Shown here: one piece after another, positions 1-12,275 of the stretch
How the letters are laid out: each line of letters starts with the position of its first letter
How positions within the stretch are numbered: position 1 is the stretch's first letter
DNA from: Clarkia xantiana subsp. parviflora
Taxonomy: Eukaryota; Streptophyta; Magnoliopsida; Myrtales; Onagraceae
Reading direction: 5' to 3'
Length of the DNA: 64,000 nucleotides
NCBI GenBank assembly: GCA_036873135.1
Contig: JAPTYO010000009.1
Span: 20,915,756-20,979,755, forward strand
Notes under the pieces: generated by a model
Databases searched by the model: none
What the model was told of the DNA's origin: nothing
The model's input: the letters and a program-made list of their open reading frames with translations, nothing else
Position numbers and translations under genes: made by a program

Positions 1-1560
1 TACCGTTCATGCTTAAATACTCCGCACCCTTCATCTGTTCACGCTCTGCTAGGTTCTTGGGGTCGTCACGTTTTGACAGTGCACACCCAAACACTACCGG
101 CGTATCCACGGGTTTGGCATCCTGTATTCTGAATCTTTTCAACCGTTTGTTGATATAAGCTTCTTGAGATAAACACAATTTCCGGGTAGCCCGATCTCTA
201 GCAATTTTAATGCCCAAGATGTACGTGGCCTTTCCCATGTCTTTCATTTCAAATACAGATGCCAACCATGACTTTGACTTGTTCATAAAACTCACATCGT
301 TTGCGGCAATGAGTAAGTCGTCCACGTATAAGGTTAAGATGACATACTTAGACCCGGAGGTCTTATAATACACACACGGATCCTCGTGAAGATTCACGAA
401 TCCGTTTCCTATGATTTCTTTGTGGAATCTGCGGTACCATTGCCGAGACGACTGTTTAAGACCGTGGATGGACCTTTGGAGTTTACAAACTTTACGTTCG
501 TTACCAGGAGTAATGAAACCCTCCGGTTGCTCCATGTAGATCTCTTCCTCCAGGTTTCCGTGGAGGAATGCAGTCTTAAGATTCATTTGGTGTAGCTCGA
601 GATTGAGAATTGCGACCAGGAACATGACTGGCCCTAACCGTGGTTTTACGCACAGTCAGTGAGTTTGTTTTGTCAAAGTCAACTCCGTGAAATGGGTATA
701 TCCTTTCGCATCAAGTCGGGTTTTGCACCGGCTGACCTTTTCCATCAGTGGTGAGCCTTCTTTCAGGACTCACCGTATCCTTGTGCCCCCGTGGTTAGCA
801 GGTAAATCAACTATAGACTATAATGGCTTTCATTTAGGCGATCTCTTTCTTTTATTATTTTCCTCCATTTCTTCACTTGAGGTCTTTCCAATGCTTTCCA
901 ACAGTTGTTAGAGTGAGGTTTTCACCTTACTCGATGGGATACTTCTTGGAGAAGTTCGATGCCTCTGACTTCCGAATAGGCTTAGTTAATCACATCTAGA
1001 GTCTGATCATTTCTCCCACTCGGAATAATGATTCTTATCGTAGCATCACTTCTATTGGGAACATTTCTCCCACTCGGAACAATGCTCCTTATCGGAGCAT
1101 CGTTACCTTTGGGAATAAGAGCAGTGCTTGAACCTTGACCATCAACTTTCCTTTGACAACTTCTTGGTCTCGGGGTTTTACGTCCGAGATGAATTCTTTG
1201 ATCACTAGGATCTGGAACCAAGTTTGGTCGGATCACTCCCACTGGAAACAATGGGTATCACTACCACTGGAAACAATGGGTAGTAGAGGCAGTTGTGGCT
1301 TTCCTGGTTCAGTAATATGATAAACACGTTAAACTTGATTCGTCTCTGCGGCAACATTGATCTTATGTGGTAGGGTTTATTCCTCCCACTGGATTTACCA
1401 TGAAAATGTTTCCATTATCATTTACCATGTCATTTACTTGAGTTGCCGGTTCAAATCTCTCCCACTCGAATTAAGTGGGATCTGATTGTCAGTGATATCC
1501 TGCTCCGTTATGATCATGACTACTTAGATTTAAACTGTCCGTGCATTTGGAATATTCGCC
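1..1560 (-). pseudogene. Degenerate Ty1/copia pol fragment (reverse transcriptase)
   Basis: Read on the minus strand, positions about 600 down to 1 encode a copia reverse transcriptase: an [23 protein letters not shown] block, then IHGLKQSSRQWY, then the catalytic YVDDLLIAAND near position 310, then DMGKATYILGI. The frame is broken by stops and small indels upstream. At about 670-760 a weak match to the conserved [10 protein letters not shown] block is still visible, and 980-1250 looks like the low-complexity linker between integrase and RT. The element continues off the left edge. It is a decayed copy of a Tnt1/Tork-like element, not a host gene. The exact right border is not resolved. Confidence 0.75.
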
Positions 1561-1576
1561 CTCAAGAGATGTAATG

Positions 1577-2104
1577 TGTCATATTAGGGATTTTGGGCTA
1601 GGCGTAAAATCCCAAATGACATGGGAGGCCCAAATTAGGCCTCCCTAAGTAACACGGCCGGCCGAATTTTAAGCTAGGGGTAAACTGTAATATTTTCCAC
1701 TTTACTTCTCTTATAAATAGGGAGTCCTAGGAGGGTTTTCATAACACTAATGTTATTCTTCTATTTCTAAGTGGTGAGATTAAAAGAAAACTCTCCTCCA
1801 TAAATATAGGCTAGTTCGGCCGAAACTACCAGGAGCAAAAGAGGTGCCAAATTGCGTCGACGAATTTACTCCAAGAGATCCATCCCGCGAAGAATCGACT
1901 GAGGCTTTGCGGCGAGGCATATTCCGCGTAGGGCTTCTCTAATAGGAACCTCTACCGGAACCGTCCGGCGGATCGAGAACTCCCCTCTACGGTCCTGGAC
2001 TACAGGAAACAATATAGGTATGTGCACCTTATTCCGTTGCGTATTATTTACCATGCACGTACTTAGGGTTTTGTTTCCGTAGTATTAATCCCCTAAATCC
2101 AACA
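1577..2104 (+). repeat. Probable copia LTR (solo or nested)
   Basis: The segment starts TGTCATATTAGGG and ends CCTAAATCCAACA, giving TG..CA ends. A TATA-like CTTATAAATAGGG sits near 1711. The second half (GTTCGGCCGAA, GGTGCC, GAGATCCATC, CCCTAAATCCA) matches the LTR at 3590-4250 in the same orientation, so the two belong to related families. The left end is approximate because several TG dinucleotides lie close together. No target duplication was found. Confidence 0.5.
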
Positions 2105-2109
2105 GTGAT

Positions 2110-2535
2110 CTAGATGATCGTAAATCCACCTCAGGATGAGTGTTTCTCCTTGCTAATGTTGTCATCTCTTGAATGAGCAAGAAGCAATCATGTATCGCGC
2201 TGTGTACTATGGAATCCGAATTCGTAGCTCTCTCAAAGAATGCACAGGAAGCTGTCTGGCTAAGGATACTAATGATTTCCCTACTTGACGTCGAGGACGG
2301 GAGTAAGCCTTTGTGCGTTTACTCTAACAGTCAAGCAGTGATAGGGGCAATCATAATATATAAGGCTAAACACATTGATATAAAATATAACTATGCGAAA
2401 AGAGTTGTAGAGGAGAAGCTGATCACAGTTGAATTCACGTCTTTTGAAAACATGGTTGCAGATCCATTAACTAAACCTTTACGCAATGATATTTTCGAAA
2501 AGCACGTAAAACTACTTGGCTTGCGTAGGGTTTAG
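2110..2535 (+). pseudogene. Ty1/copia RNase H fragment
   Basis: An open frame from about 2170 to the stop at 2533-2535 matches the C-terminal RNase H of copia polyproteins: SKKQSCIALCTMESEFVALS, the usual conserved block ending in AEAEY in intact elements, then QEAVWLR, a degenerate KHIDIKYN, and the terminal ADPLTKPL motif. Everything upstream of RNase H is missing, because a separate LTR-like segment abuts at 2104. It is on the opposite strand from the RT fragment at 1-600, so the two are pieces of different insertions. The 3' untranslated part of this element probably runs through 2536-3590 to the LTR that follows. Confidence 0.8.
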
Positions 2536-3589
2536 AAGGCTTGTGATGTGACAGTAACATTTTTGAATTCTAAGTGATATTTGAATAAAATTGCTAAATG
2601 AGTTTATGATTTTACGACGTCATAATAACATTATTACATCGGATGGACGATCTATAAACTAGTCGTTGGAGCGTAAAACCTCCTAATAAAATATGTCGAA
2701 TGTGGACCTTGCCATGTCACACGGGCTCGGTCGTCTTGATGGAAAAGATTTCTCAGCCATATCAAGACCGGCTAAGAACCATGAGATTTCGAAAGATAAT
2801 CATGGTTAAGCAAAACGATCATTTGGTTTCGGGGTAACACGACATTATCAAAGTTTTGCAGATCGCCGTGACGAACTATGTTTGTCTATTACCACATTCT
2901 GGGCTAGATGATAAATCTACGATAGAATATGACATTCCCATTCCTGACATAAAATAAGTTCATGTTATGATGTCGACGTGCACTTCATACTACGCGTGTC
3001 GTGTTCGACCACAGGGTCAGGCTCGGTTGTGTTAGATGAAATATTCCAAGATTTTGAAGGACACAAACTTCTTCACCTTGAGCATGTGAATGATCCCGAG
3101 TGCTATATGAAGGAGCACCCGAAGTAACCTTATCACTCGGAATTCATATCTAAGGTTGGGCTCAATGTCGCTCCCAGGCGTACGAGCGTAGCGCTGAACA
3201 AAAAGGTCAAGTGACCACGTTTTGGGCACTGGTTGAGCTTGACTAAAGATATGAACGATGGGGATGGTCATGCACATCTGTCATTCTCCGACTCTTGTAT
3301 TCACTAGGTGGCCACCAATCAGATGTTAGTTGAAGGTTGTGAATACTTGTGCGGATGCCTTGGAGAAGTATCCCTTTGTGGGAACTAGACAGTTGGAGAA
3401 TAACAGTTGACCAGGGGTACATCGCAACACATATTAATAACAGGTTGATAAAATGACAGGGAATCAACGTTCCGCGGACGCTACAACACTCTTAACCGAT
3501 GAGTAGCACGATGTCCGTTGTGTCTGCCGGTCGGACGGAAAACCTCGTATGAAAAATACGGGAACATGATTGGATCATGAATGGATATT

Positions 3590-4250
3590 GATGTGTTGGT
3601 CGACAACATATTAATAGGCACCCTCCCATTCCGGCGAGTCGGAGCTATTGGCATTTGGTGTATATGGGCCGCCGTAATTGGGAGCCCATTAATATAAGCC
3701 CAACAAATTAAGCATAATTGGAGCTAGGCACATAATGGAGTTTGTGTGAGGCCAAAATCCCTATGAGCCACAATTGGTCCAAAGAGGGCCAAGCCCAATT
3801 GCTTTAATATTTGACTGAAATAGCTAGGGAAAACCCTTGGTGGGTTTTGCTCACCTCCTCTTATAAATATGATGTGTTAGGGGATTTCTTAGAGTTAATC
3901 ACTCTCTCCCTAAGTTGACAAGAAAAGAAATCCCTCTCCCTATATTCTATAGAGGTTCGGCCGAAGTGGTCTTCTAAACAAGGTGGTGCCGAAATTGTGT
4001 CAACAATTTACCCTAGAGATCCATCATGTCACCGGATTGAAAGAGGCTTTGCTATGGATACAATTGCATGTAGATTGCTTCTTAACCAGAGTTCCTGCAG
4101 GACCCGTCTGGCTGATCGAAAACTCCCTCTGTAACGATCTTGGACTACGAAAGATAAACTGGTGTGTGCTCCTTTTCCACCACGTAATTAGTTTACCTGG
4201 CATGTACACGTGTTTCATCCGTAGTAACTATCCCCTAAATCCATCACTTT
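3590..4250 (+). repeat. Probable 3' LTR of the copia fragment
   Basis: The segment starts near TGATGTGTTGGTCG. It contains a TATA-like CTTATAAATATGATG near 3860 and a U5-like part with GTTCGGCCGAA, and it ends at CCTAAATCCATCA. The second half aligns in the same orientation with the LTR at 1577-2104. It lies downstream of the plus-strand RNase H fragment, as a 3' LTR should. Both borders are approximate and no target duplication was identified. Confidence 0.5.
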
Positions 4251-6168
4251 AACCAACATCGATTGTTGATGCAGAAGAAGGTTCTGGTCTTCACTCTTAA
4301 TCCTCTAATTGGTTACGCGACGAATCTTAAGGAGAATTGCATAAAACACTCCACAATTCTTTGGTATGATTCAACAAAAACTTAATAGAGAAAGAAAGGC
4401 TTCTATCTTTGACTCAATCGATAAATAATGTGTATAACCGTACGAGATCAACCCTGATCAATCACTAGAATCTCCGGTAGTGGATTAACCTAGTGAGGGT
4501 ACTTGGCTAGTCACAATCTGCTGAGTGTATCATACTCCCTAAATTGTTGTGCCCGTGCGACAGGGCATAGTTCCACATTCGACTTATTTTGCAGAGTCTA
4601 TTATGACTCCTAACGAGTTAATTTATAGATCACAAAACTGATGCATTATTCTCGATCATTATGATTCTGTAAATTTTAAAAACGTAAGAAGCAATCTTAT
4701 TAGAAACATAGAAAGTTACTAACATGCCGTCTAAGAATTATCCAAAGTAAAAATCTCAAAACTACTTAACATGCCCCGAAAATGCATCCATGCATAAATG
4801 TACATTACATCTTTGTGTTTCATCTGTCTATGGTGCTGATGCTACGATCCTCAGAGAGCTTCCTGTTTTATATATAATATGATTAAGGAAGTATCATTTT
4901 CTTTTGTAATCTAACGTTTATTGGTTGTATTACCTTTTTTATTAGATATTTTCTAGAAGAATCAACTGCAGCAACTTTCTTGTCATATCATCAGCAACTC
5001 CTTCACATATGATATACTTTTTATATTGTCTTGGAAATTGGAGTATATACATATTAGGTTTCTCAATTTATGTACCTTTTTCAGTAGTCTAGCTAAATAT
5101 GATCACTGTTGGGCGGCTTCATCTCTGAAAAGAAATAATTGGCTAAACTAGAAGTTGTATTCCATTAGGATTTTGACTATAAGTTAGGCTATTTGGTGAT
5201 TCTTTGGTATATCTGACTTAGTAAATAAGAAGAACTTGTAAATATTTTGATTCTCCAAGGTGTATCTGCCATGCCTTTTTTATAATGATAACACAAATTG
5301 ACCATTAGCCGTGTTTGTATGTGTTAGTTCTTCTGCTTCCTACCAAGCGTATCAGAATTGAGGAAGCTCTATAAGTACAGAGTCTACTAGTTTGATAATT
5401 CATGGACTCAAATCCTTTGACAATTTTTTTTTTATTTACTTTTTGCTAATTATGATAAGCACAGAGTCACTAGTTTGATGATTCATGTACTCAAATCCTT
5501 CTACTATTTTCTTATATTAGTGGTAATTGTAGTGGATACTTCTGTCTGACAGTATATGCATTTGATATCGACCAACATCAGGTTAACATTAAGGATATTA
5601 ATTTTCTACACTTCTGTTTTTACATAGATACATAGATGTGGCATGTTATTGCATCGTTGGTCATAGGCCACTGAGGAACAACTTGCTATGCTCTTTATTG
5701 GGTTGTGGACATGCAATTTTTACTACAACTATTAATTGATTTATGTTATTGAATCACTTTATAAATAAAAATAGTTTTTTGTGGAGTTTGTTGACTGATG
5801 TTTATGTGGTGACACAACACATATTTTAATTGGAAATTTCTCCATTAATCCGTTGTTGCTTATGAAAGAGGTGCTTATTGATTATTTGTGCAATATTTTT
5901 CTTATTCTAAAACTAGATGGCACAAGGGTCCAACTTTGAACTTGTCAGGAATAATGCTTAGAAGAGAATGTAGGAATGTTAGCAAGAAGTGGGGTTTTTT
6001 TTTTTTGTAATGTGCATATTTTGTGTATGTCTTCTTAGATATTGTTATTATTAGCATATGTGTATAAGGTATAAACAATTGTTAATGATAGGTTGTATAT
6101 AATATACGTTTATATTGTGATAGTATTTATTATTATTATTATTGTTATTATATATATATATATATATA
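4251..6168. other. Intergenic, no gene recognised
   Basis: AT-rich sequence with no coding exon I could support. Two imperfect direct repeats of about 45 bp (5377-5423 and 5460-5504, sharing ACTAGTTTGAT and ACTCAAATCCTT) suggest a small tandem duplication. A TA/TTA-rich microsatellite at about 6127-6168 forms the target of the Helitron that follows. Confidence 0.5.
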
Positions 6169-8576
6169 CTAGGTGACGGCGCATGCGTTGCACGCGCAAC
6201 CGTCATATTTTCGTAATTTTATTTGATTTTAAAGACGAATTTGCAGAAGAAATTTGATAAACATTTAAATTTGAGAAAGTCGGCGGGTGCGTTGCACGCG
6301 CAACCGTCATATTTTCGTAATTTGATTTGATTTTAAAGACGATTTAGCAGACCGTCATATTTTCGTAATTTGATTTGATTTTAAAGACGAATTAGCAGAA
6401 GAATTTTGATAAACATTTAAATTTGAGAAAGTGTAAAAGAATAGTAAACTATTTTAATAGGCGAAAATGCTTTAAAAAACGAGCAAAATTTTGTTGGGTA
6501 AATGTACCTCTCCTTTCTCCTAAATGCACTACATGTACCGAACAACCATTTTTGCATTCTCCTCCTTGGATGCCGAGGTTACAGATAATACAAGTCATTA
6601 TAAATATTACTGCCTCATTAATTAATTCTTAAATATAGAATAGATTAAATTATATGACACTGAGAAATTACACTACCTTCTAAAATTTTCTTCACTATTG
6701 GAGGTTAACTTTTCTCTATTGTTGCTACCTTGGACACTATCCGTGGTTTCCATTGCAGCAAAGTTATTATACCAGCCGTAGAAGGTATCAAAATATGATG
6801 CACTTGCCGCTTAGAGCATATAGAAACCAAATTTAGTTTTGAGCTAAACAATAAACAATCATCTAGTCTAGGAGCACTTTTATAAACAGTAAACACTCAT
6901 TTCTTGATGAAGATAGAATGAAGGAAAATAATAACTTATTTCACTAATTGGGGAACTAAGGATCCTCAATAATAGACTATGATTCAATTGTTGATGCATC
7001 ACCTCCTCTTTCCTGAAGAAGGAAAATTCTAAACCCTTTTATACAAAATAGTAAACAAATAAAATAAAAAAAATTGCGGCTTTTTTTTGTTTTTGTTTTT
7101 GCCAAAAAAAATTTGCATCAAAAAGAACTGTTCCACTCATATTTAGTGGTAATATATGAATGTAAGTTATTTAAAGTACATAAAAAAAATTGGAGTTTTG
7201 GAGATATAACTAATATGAGAAATTTAAGAAGCACAAAAGAAAGAAAGTCTTTAAAAAAATTATATTCATGTATCTTTAAAATGAGGTCTGCTAATTTGTT
7301 AGCACCAGAGCATCTTCTTATATTCATAGATTCGGTCATTCATTAAACCCATCTTAATGGGTACTACTTACTGGAATCATTGTAAAAAAATGATGACCCA
7401 TTTGGAAATCCTACGGGTGAACTGAAATTAAAAAGTCAATATACCTAAGATAATTAGGTTTAGATGTCATCTCAATAAATCCCCCTAAGTAAGATCTTAA
7501 GGTTGTTGAAATGATGATGAGCAGAGTTTTTTTTTTTTTTTTTTAAACAACCTTGACATGGATGAAACAAGGAAAGGTATAACCATACCATGATCATCTA
7601 CTTTGGAGTTATATGATTGACCAATTGATTCATCAAACTAAGAACAAAAAAATCGGCTTCTGCAAATAAATATAAAACCAGATAGCATTTAAATTTTTTA
7701 TACTGAAAAAGGAATCCTAAAAGATTGTAGAACAACTCCATCCCTTTGTTATATGTATGTGATTAGGTAAAAGAATATTCAGCTTAGAATATATATAAGA
7801 AAATTCTACTTTCATTCTCAAGTAAGATCACCTCCTCAAATATAACATATGATATAAGTCAAGAGAACGAAAGAAAATGACTTACCAACTCAATGCATGT
7901 GTTTAGTCCAGGCCTCTCTCCACGTCAATGGTGTCATCACCCAAAACAGAACAAAAAATCTGCAACAAAATAAGAACCCAAAAAAAAAAAAAAGTGCTAA
8001 AGAATAATCAAAATTGAGAAAGAAACTGAACCCTACTGCTTGACCTGTATACAAGAGGTGCATGTATAGATCAGATGAGTCGTCGCAACCACCGCCGATG
8101 TTGCCATCACCAAGGCCATCGTGATTACCTTTGTCGGATCTGCAACCTGCGGTCAAAGAAAGACCACCGAGAGAGAATCAAAGTTTCACAACCGGACTTG
8201 CACAGGGTTATCGCAATCGGTTCAATTTACGTGATTTTCGACTCAGCAAATGCAACTATCAGCGTCTGCCGCCAGGTTTGCATCTTCAAGCGAGAAAGAT
8301 GAGCAACCTCCAGTAGAACAAATAAAAATTGTACATGAGGGTTGGTTAATTATTTGTGTCGGTTTCTGATTTATTTTGTGCAAGGGTCTTTGGGTTTCAG
8401 ACTTTCAGTGGCGAAAGGTCATATCTCGAGACGAATGGACGTGTCCGCTAGTGGTGATTGTTAATTTTTTAATTAATATATAGCAGAAGTCTTTTGGGCA
8501 GGAGCCCCGAAAAGGTACCTAAAAGTGGTGTTGTTTCAGTGTGAGGACACTCCAAACTTTTAATATAGGTAGTAGA
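6169..8576 (-). mobile_element. Non-autonomous Helitron (minus strand)
   Basis: Read on the minus strand, the element begins TCTACTACCTATATT (from 8576) and ends with a GC-rich hairpin (stem about 6176-6200, GCGCGTGC/GCATGCGC) followed by GTCACCTAG at 6169. This is the TC...hairpin...CTRR structure of Helitrons. The flanks are consistent with insertion between A and T. No Rep/helicase coding sequence is visible, so it is non-autonomous. The 3' terminal unit, including the hairpin, is partly repeated at 6280-6350 and again without the hairpin at 6352-6431. A minus-strand stretch at 6690-6900 and sequence near 8075-8160 have coding-like composition and might be captured gene pieces, but I could not identify them. 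Confidence 0.75.
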
Positions 8577-8589
8577 TATATATATATAT

Positions 8590-8786
8590 ATTGCAATGAC
8601 CTTTTTTAAATAAAAAAATACTTAGCGGCACTTTTGAAAAGTGTCGTTATTGGTATACTTGCAAAAGTACCGCAATTATCTTGCAACACTGCGTATGTTT
8701 TAAAAGTATCGATAAGATTCTAGTGACACTATAAAAGTGTCGCTATATGACTAAAAAAGTGCTGCTAAAAAACTTTTTTAGTAGTG
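8590..8786 (-). mobile_element. CACTA transposon end fragment
   Basis: On the minus strand the segment begins CACTACTAAAAAAG at 8786. It is followed by repeated subterminal motifs of the AGCGACACTTTT type, in both orientations (for example near 8615-8645 and 8725-8745). A CACTA terminus with arrayed subterminal repeats is typical of CMC/EnSpm elements. The other end was not found, so this is probably a truncated terminus; the Helitron border at 8576 is close by. Confidence 0.5.
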
Positions 8787-9793
8787 TTAGGGTCTTATGT
8801 TATGGAAACTGTAGCTTGACTGTCGGAATAAAAGCAGATCGATCTAGTCTTATCTCGACTATCGAGTAATGCCTCCAAGATCTTTTTCAACCAAACTGCT
8901 TCCTATGCAATCACAGACAAAGAAACAAATTTAGCTTAACAGTGGGCAACACAACACATATTTTATATTATTATTGACTCACATACTCATTTTTTTTTAA
9001 ATTAATATATTAAAATAATATACCCATCTTATTGTTGATTAATTTGTTACATTGGTGTGCTTAAGTTGGAAATACGTGTCAATCATAAATTTTTCATATC
9101 TACTTTTTTTTCCCAAATTTCACATGAAGAAATATGTTGGTAAATCAGAGTAATGTAGAAAAAGTTATGAATCTTTAATTACAATATTCAAGAATAAATA
9201 ATATTATAGTAGACTAAATGAAACAAATAGATTTTTGTCGTGGTTAAGATTATAAAATACTATTTAATGACGTGCAAGCTGTCATGGCACCCTCGTTGAT
9301 TTTAGTGCAATTGAAATCTTAAATTTATCAGGCCGCCTGATATTTTTAAAAATTAAAATATATATAAAATCTTAAGTATAAGGGATACTTTTAAGTTTTA
9401 TCCTCTAATATAATATATATGTTATTATTAAATGTAGATATGAAATAAAGAATGCAGGATGATTTCTAAAAGGATCGGGAGTGATAATGTGAAATCCTCT
9501 CTAAGAGAGAGGATTAATGTTAATGTAAATCATTCTCATTTTTAGCAGAATTAGAACTTGCTTGCCTCTAAGATTACAGCTTGTTTGACCGGTTTTTTTT
9601 TTTTTAATAATAAGAATTTTGTTTTACTAGTTGATCTGATTACTGCCTCACATCTCTGATTACTCGAACGGAACTAGAATCTATCTGAAACCGGCCTTTA
9701 CGATAGGTTCCGACCGAAGCATAATTCATTAGCATATCTATAAATTCATTTTCGGCTCCCGTAAGCGAAATCAAAACTGGTTATATTTATTAA
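8787..9793. other. Intergenic, no gene recognised
   Basis: AT-rich sequence without a supportable open reading frame, RNA gene or clear repeat border. It ends at the 9-bp target duplication of the MITE at 9803. Confidence 0.5.
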
Positions 9794-9802
9794 TAATCTA
9801 TA

Positions 9803-10703
9803 GGGTTAAGAACACAATAGGGGTCTGAATGTTTGCCAATGTTGCCAAAAAGGGTCTGAATTGAAAAAACGTATTATTAAGGGCCTGAATTTTGAGTTTT
9901 GTGTTTTTTCAAGTCTCCGTCCAAATTTTCTGTTAAATCTAACAGAATCACGTGAAAAGACAAAAATACCATTTTGTAATTATTATACAATTTATCAATT
10001 TAATTAATAAAATGTGAAATGTCTAAAATACCTCTACACACTAATTATGCTCTTAAGGCCACCACGCTCCGGCCACCGCCCGGCGACCACCACCCGGCTC
10101 CGGCGACCACCACCCGGCTCCGGCGACCACCACCCGGCTCCGGCGACCACCACCTACCTCCGGCGACCACCACCGGCCTCCGGCGACCACCACCGGCCTC
10201 CGGCAACCACCACCGACCTCCGGCGACGACCGAAAAGCTCCGATCGGAGCTTTTTTGGCTCCGACCGGAGCTTCAAAGCTCCGATCGGAGCTTTTTGGCT
10301 CCGATCGGAGCTTTTCGGTCGTCGCCGGAGGTCGGTGGTGGTCGTCGGAGGCCGGTGGTGGTCGCCGGAGGTCGGTGGTGGTCGCCGGAGGCCGGTGGTG
10401 GTCGCCGAAGTCGGGGTGGTGGTGGTTGCCGGAGTTGTGGTGGCTTAAAGGGTATTTTCGTCATTTTAGGTCAAACATATGAAAGACACACTTTGGTCAA
10501 AGGGCATTTTCGGGTTTTCAAATTATTTTCGGTCACATGCCAAGCATGTGACCACTTTCCGTCACTTTTAACAGAAAAAATAGACGGAGACCTCACTTAT
10601 ACACAAAACTCAAAATTCAGGCCCTAAATAATACGTTTTTTCAATTCAGACCCCTTTTGGCCAACATGGGCAAACATTCAGGCCCCTATTGTGTTCTTAA
10701 CCC
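9803..10703. mobile_element. Palindromic Mutator-like MITE, family 1 copy 1 (901 bp)
   Basis: The ends are exact inverted copies (GGGTTAAGAACAC at 9803, GTGTTCTTAACCC ending 10703). Inverted similarity extends over about 100 bp, to the GGGCCTGAATTTTGAG block. Direct 9-bp target duplications TAATCTATA flank it at 9794-9802 and 10704-10712. Nine-base duplications are the hallmark of Mutator-like elements. The centre (about 10050-10445) is a GC-rich palindrome: a 21-bp unit with core CTCCGGCGACCACCAC is repeated on the left, its reverse complement on the right, with copies of the self-complementary AAGCTCCGATCGGAGCTT between them. No transposase is encoded. Long frames through the minisatellite are by-products of a stop-free 21-bp unit. 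Confidence 0.85.
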
Positions 10704-10900
10704 TAATCTATAATATAGTTTGGATGACATCTATTACCTTTACCTTACATGTATTGTACTTTTAAAATTGTCGTGCTAAGTAACATTTGTATTTATACGC
10801 TTTTCTTGTAAAAATATATTTAAGACTTAAAAAAAATGTTCCAAATGGGTCGGGATAAGTTCCAATTTCTATTAAAGTTAATATATATCTTGGTACAACA

Positions 10901-11644
10901 CTATGTAGTTAAAAACTCGTTTCTAGGTCGTAAAAACGTACGTTTTTACGTTTTTACCATAAAAAACGAGTTAAAACGTACCAGAATCGCTTTCTAAGTA
11001 GAAACGGGTAGAAACGCGAGTAGAGTCGTAAAAACGGGTAGAAACGGTAAAAACGTAAGTTTCTACCCGTTTCTAGAATTTTTACCTTAATTTGCTAAAA
11101 ATTGCTCAAATCTAATAAATTATGCCAATCCCACGAAATTTATCAACCAAACCCACGAGAGTTTTTTTTCATGGATCGTAATTTGTGGATCAAATCATAT
11201 TTTATTAATTCAAAACGTATTCTTATTCTATTCACGTTCAATATCCATTAATTATTTAATAATATGCAAGAGTCTTATACTCCATAAATATCTATTTCTC
11301 TTTTAAGTTTATAAAATAATAAAATATCAATTGAGATACTGACCTACACTACAATTGACACGTCAATTCATCTCACGATTCGACAATAATTGCTCACCGT
11401 GACGATTAAGGTGACTACTGGTGGGACCATATCTTTTATTCAAAAAATGTTATAGGCTATTAATGAGTATATGAAAGATTTGCGTATCTCTTTTGCATAA
11501 TTACATATACGTACATTTATACATTTCATTACTAATGTAATTTTAACATTAGGTAGAAACTTACGTTTTTACGTTCCGTCTTTACGACTCGACTTTACCT
11601 ACCCTTTTCCGTCTCTACTTAGAAACTCGTTTTTGACTGCATAG
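10901..11644. mobile_element. TIR element, unclassified (possibly hAT-like)
   Basis: The left end (CTATGTAGTTAAAAACTCG) and the inverted right end (CTATGCAGTCAAAAACGAG) match at most positions. Both ends carry further inverted GTAAAAACGTACG-type motifs for more than 100 bp. TACAACA occurs just left of the element and again 3 bp right of it, so a target duplication is possible but not exact. No transposase was seen, so it is a non-autonomous DNA element of about 740 bp. The superfamily is uncertain. Confidence 0.5.
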
Positions 11645-12266
11645 GACTACAACATGTTTGATTAATGCTTGATCTAGCCCGGATTGAGTTAGGATTAGGT
11701 CCGACCATGATTAGGATTGCTTGATTTAGACAACCCTAACCAAAAACCAAAGTCTGACTTAGCCATGGACTCGACCCGGGCTAAATCAACTGGAACCTAG
11801 GTATGATTGGGGTCTAGATTCAACTGATCTATTCCAGGTTGACCCAGTGCTAAATCTAACCATGGTTAGAATCAGTAAGAACATGTGCCCCTAATCATGG
11901 TTGAACCTTGGTAATCAAGTTAATGTTCAATGAGTCAAGGTTCAGTGTTCGATTGGAACAAGTTTAGGATAAAAAAATGACCGAATAAGTTGGCAACTGA
12001 GTATGACAAAATTAGAAACCTATAAGGTCCCACTCAAGTCAACGCCATAAATAAACTCGAGTCCCCACTATTTTTCTGTTGTGGTCCTTCCAGTTTTCCA
12101 ACTCATTGTCCTGTCTACCCTAAGTTACAAGAGTTTTTTCGTTGCTCTATTGTACAACACACGTAAAAACTGCAGGGTCATGTAGGCACTGCACCATATT
12201 CCTTTTATTTAAAGGGATAGAAGAATCAAACCTTTTTTTTTTTTATGATCATCTATTGTTAATACA
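11645..12266. other. Intergenic, no gene recognised
   Basis: No open frame, RNA gene or element border could be supported. The stretch 11660-11960 is rich in short words such as ACCATGGTT and GGATTAGG but shows no organised repeat. Confidence 0.4.
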
Positions 12267-12275
12267 TAATAATAA

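Noticed and set aside
7074..7346. Frame of 90 codons inside the Helitron
   Set aside because: AT-rich, Lys/Phe-heavy and without similarity; it is mirrored by a frame on the other strand.
10014..10627. Long open frames on both strands rich in Pro, Thr, Arg and Gly/Val
   Set aside because: They cross the 21-bp stop-free minisatellite of a MITE. The same happens in several frames and at the other copies, and there is no start context or homology.
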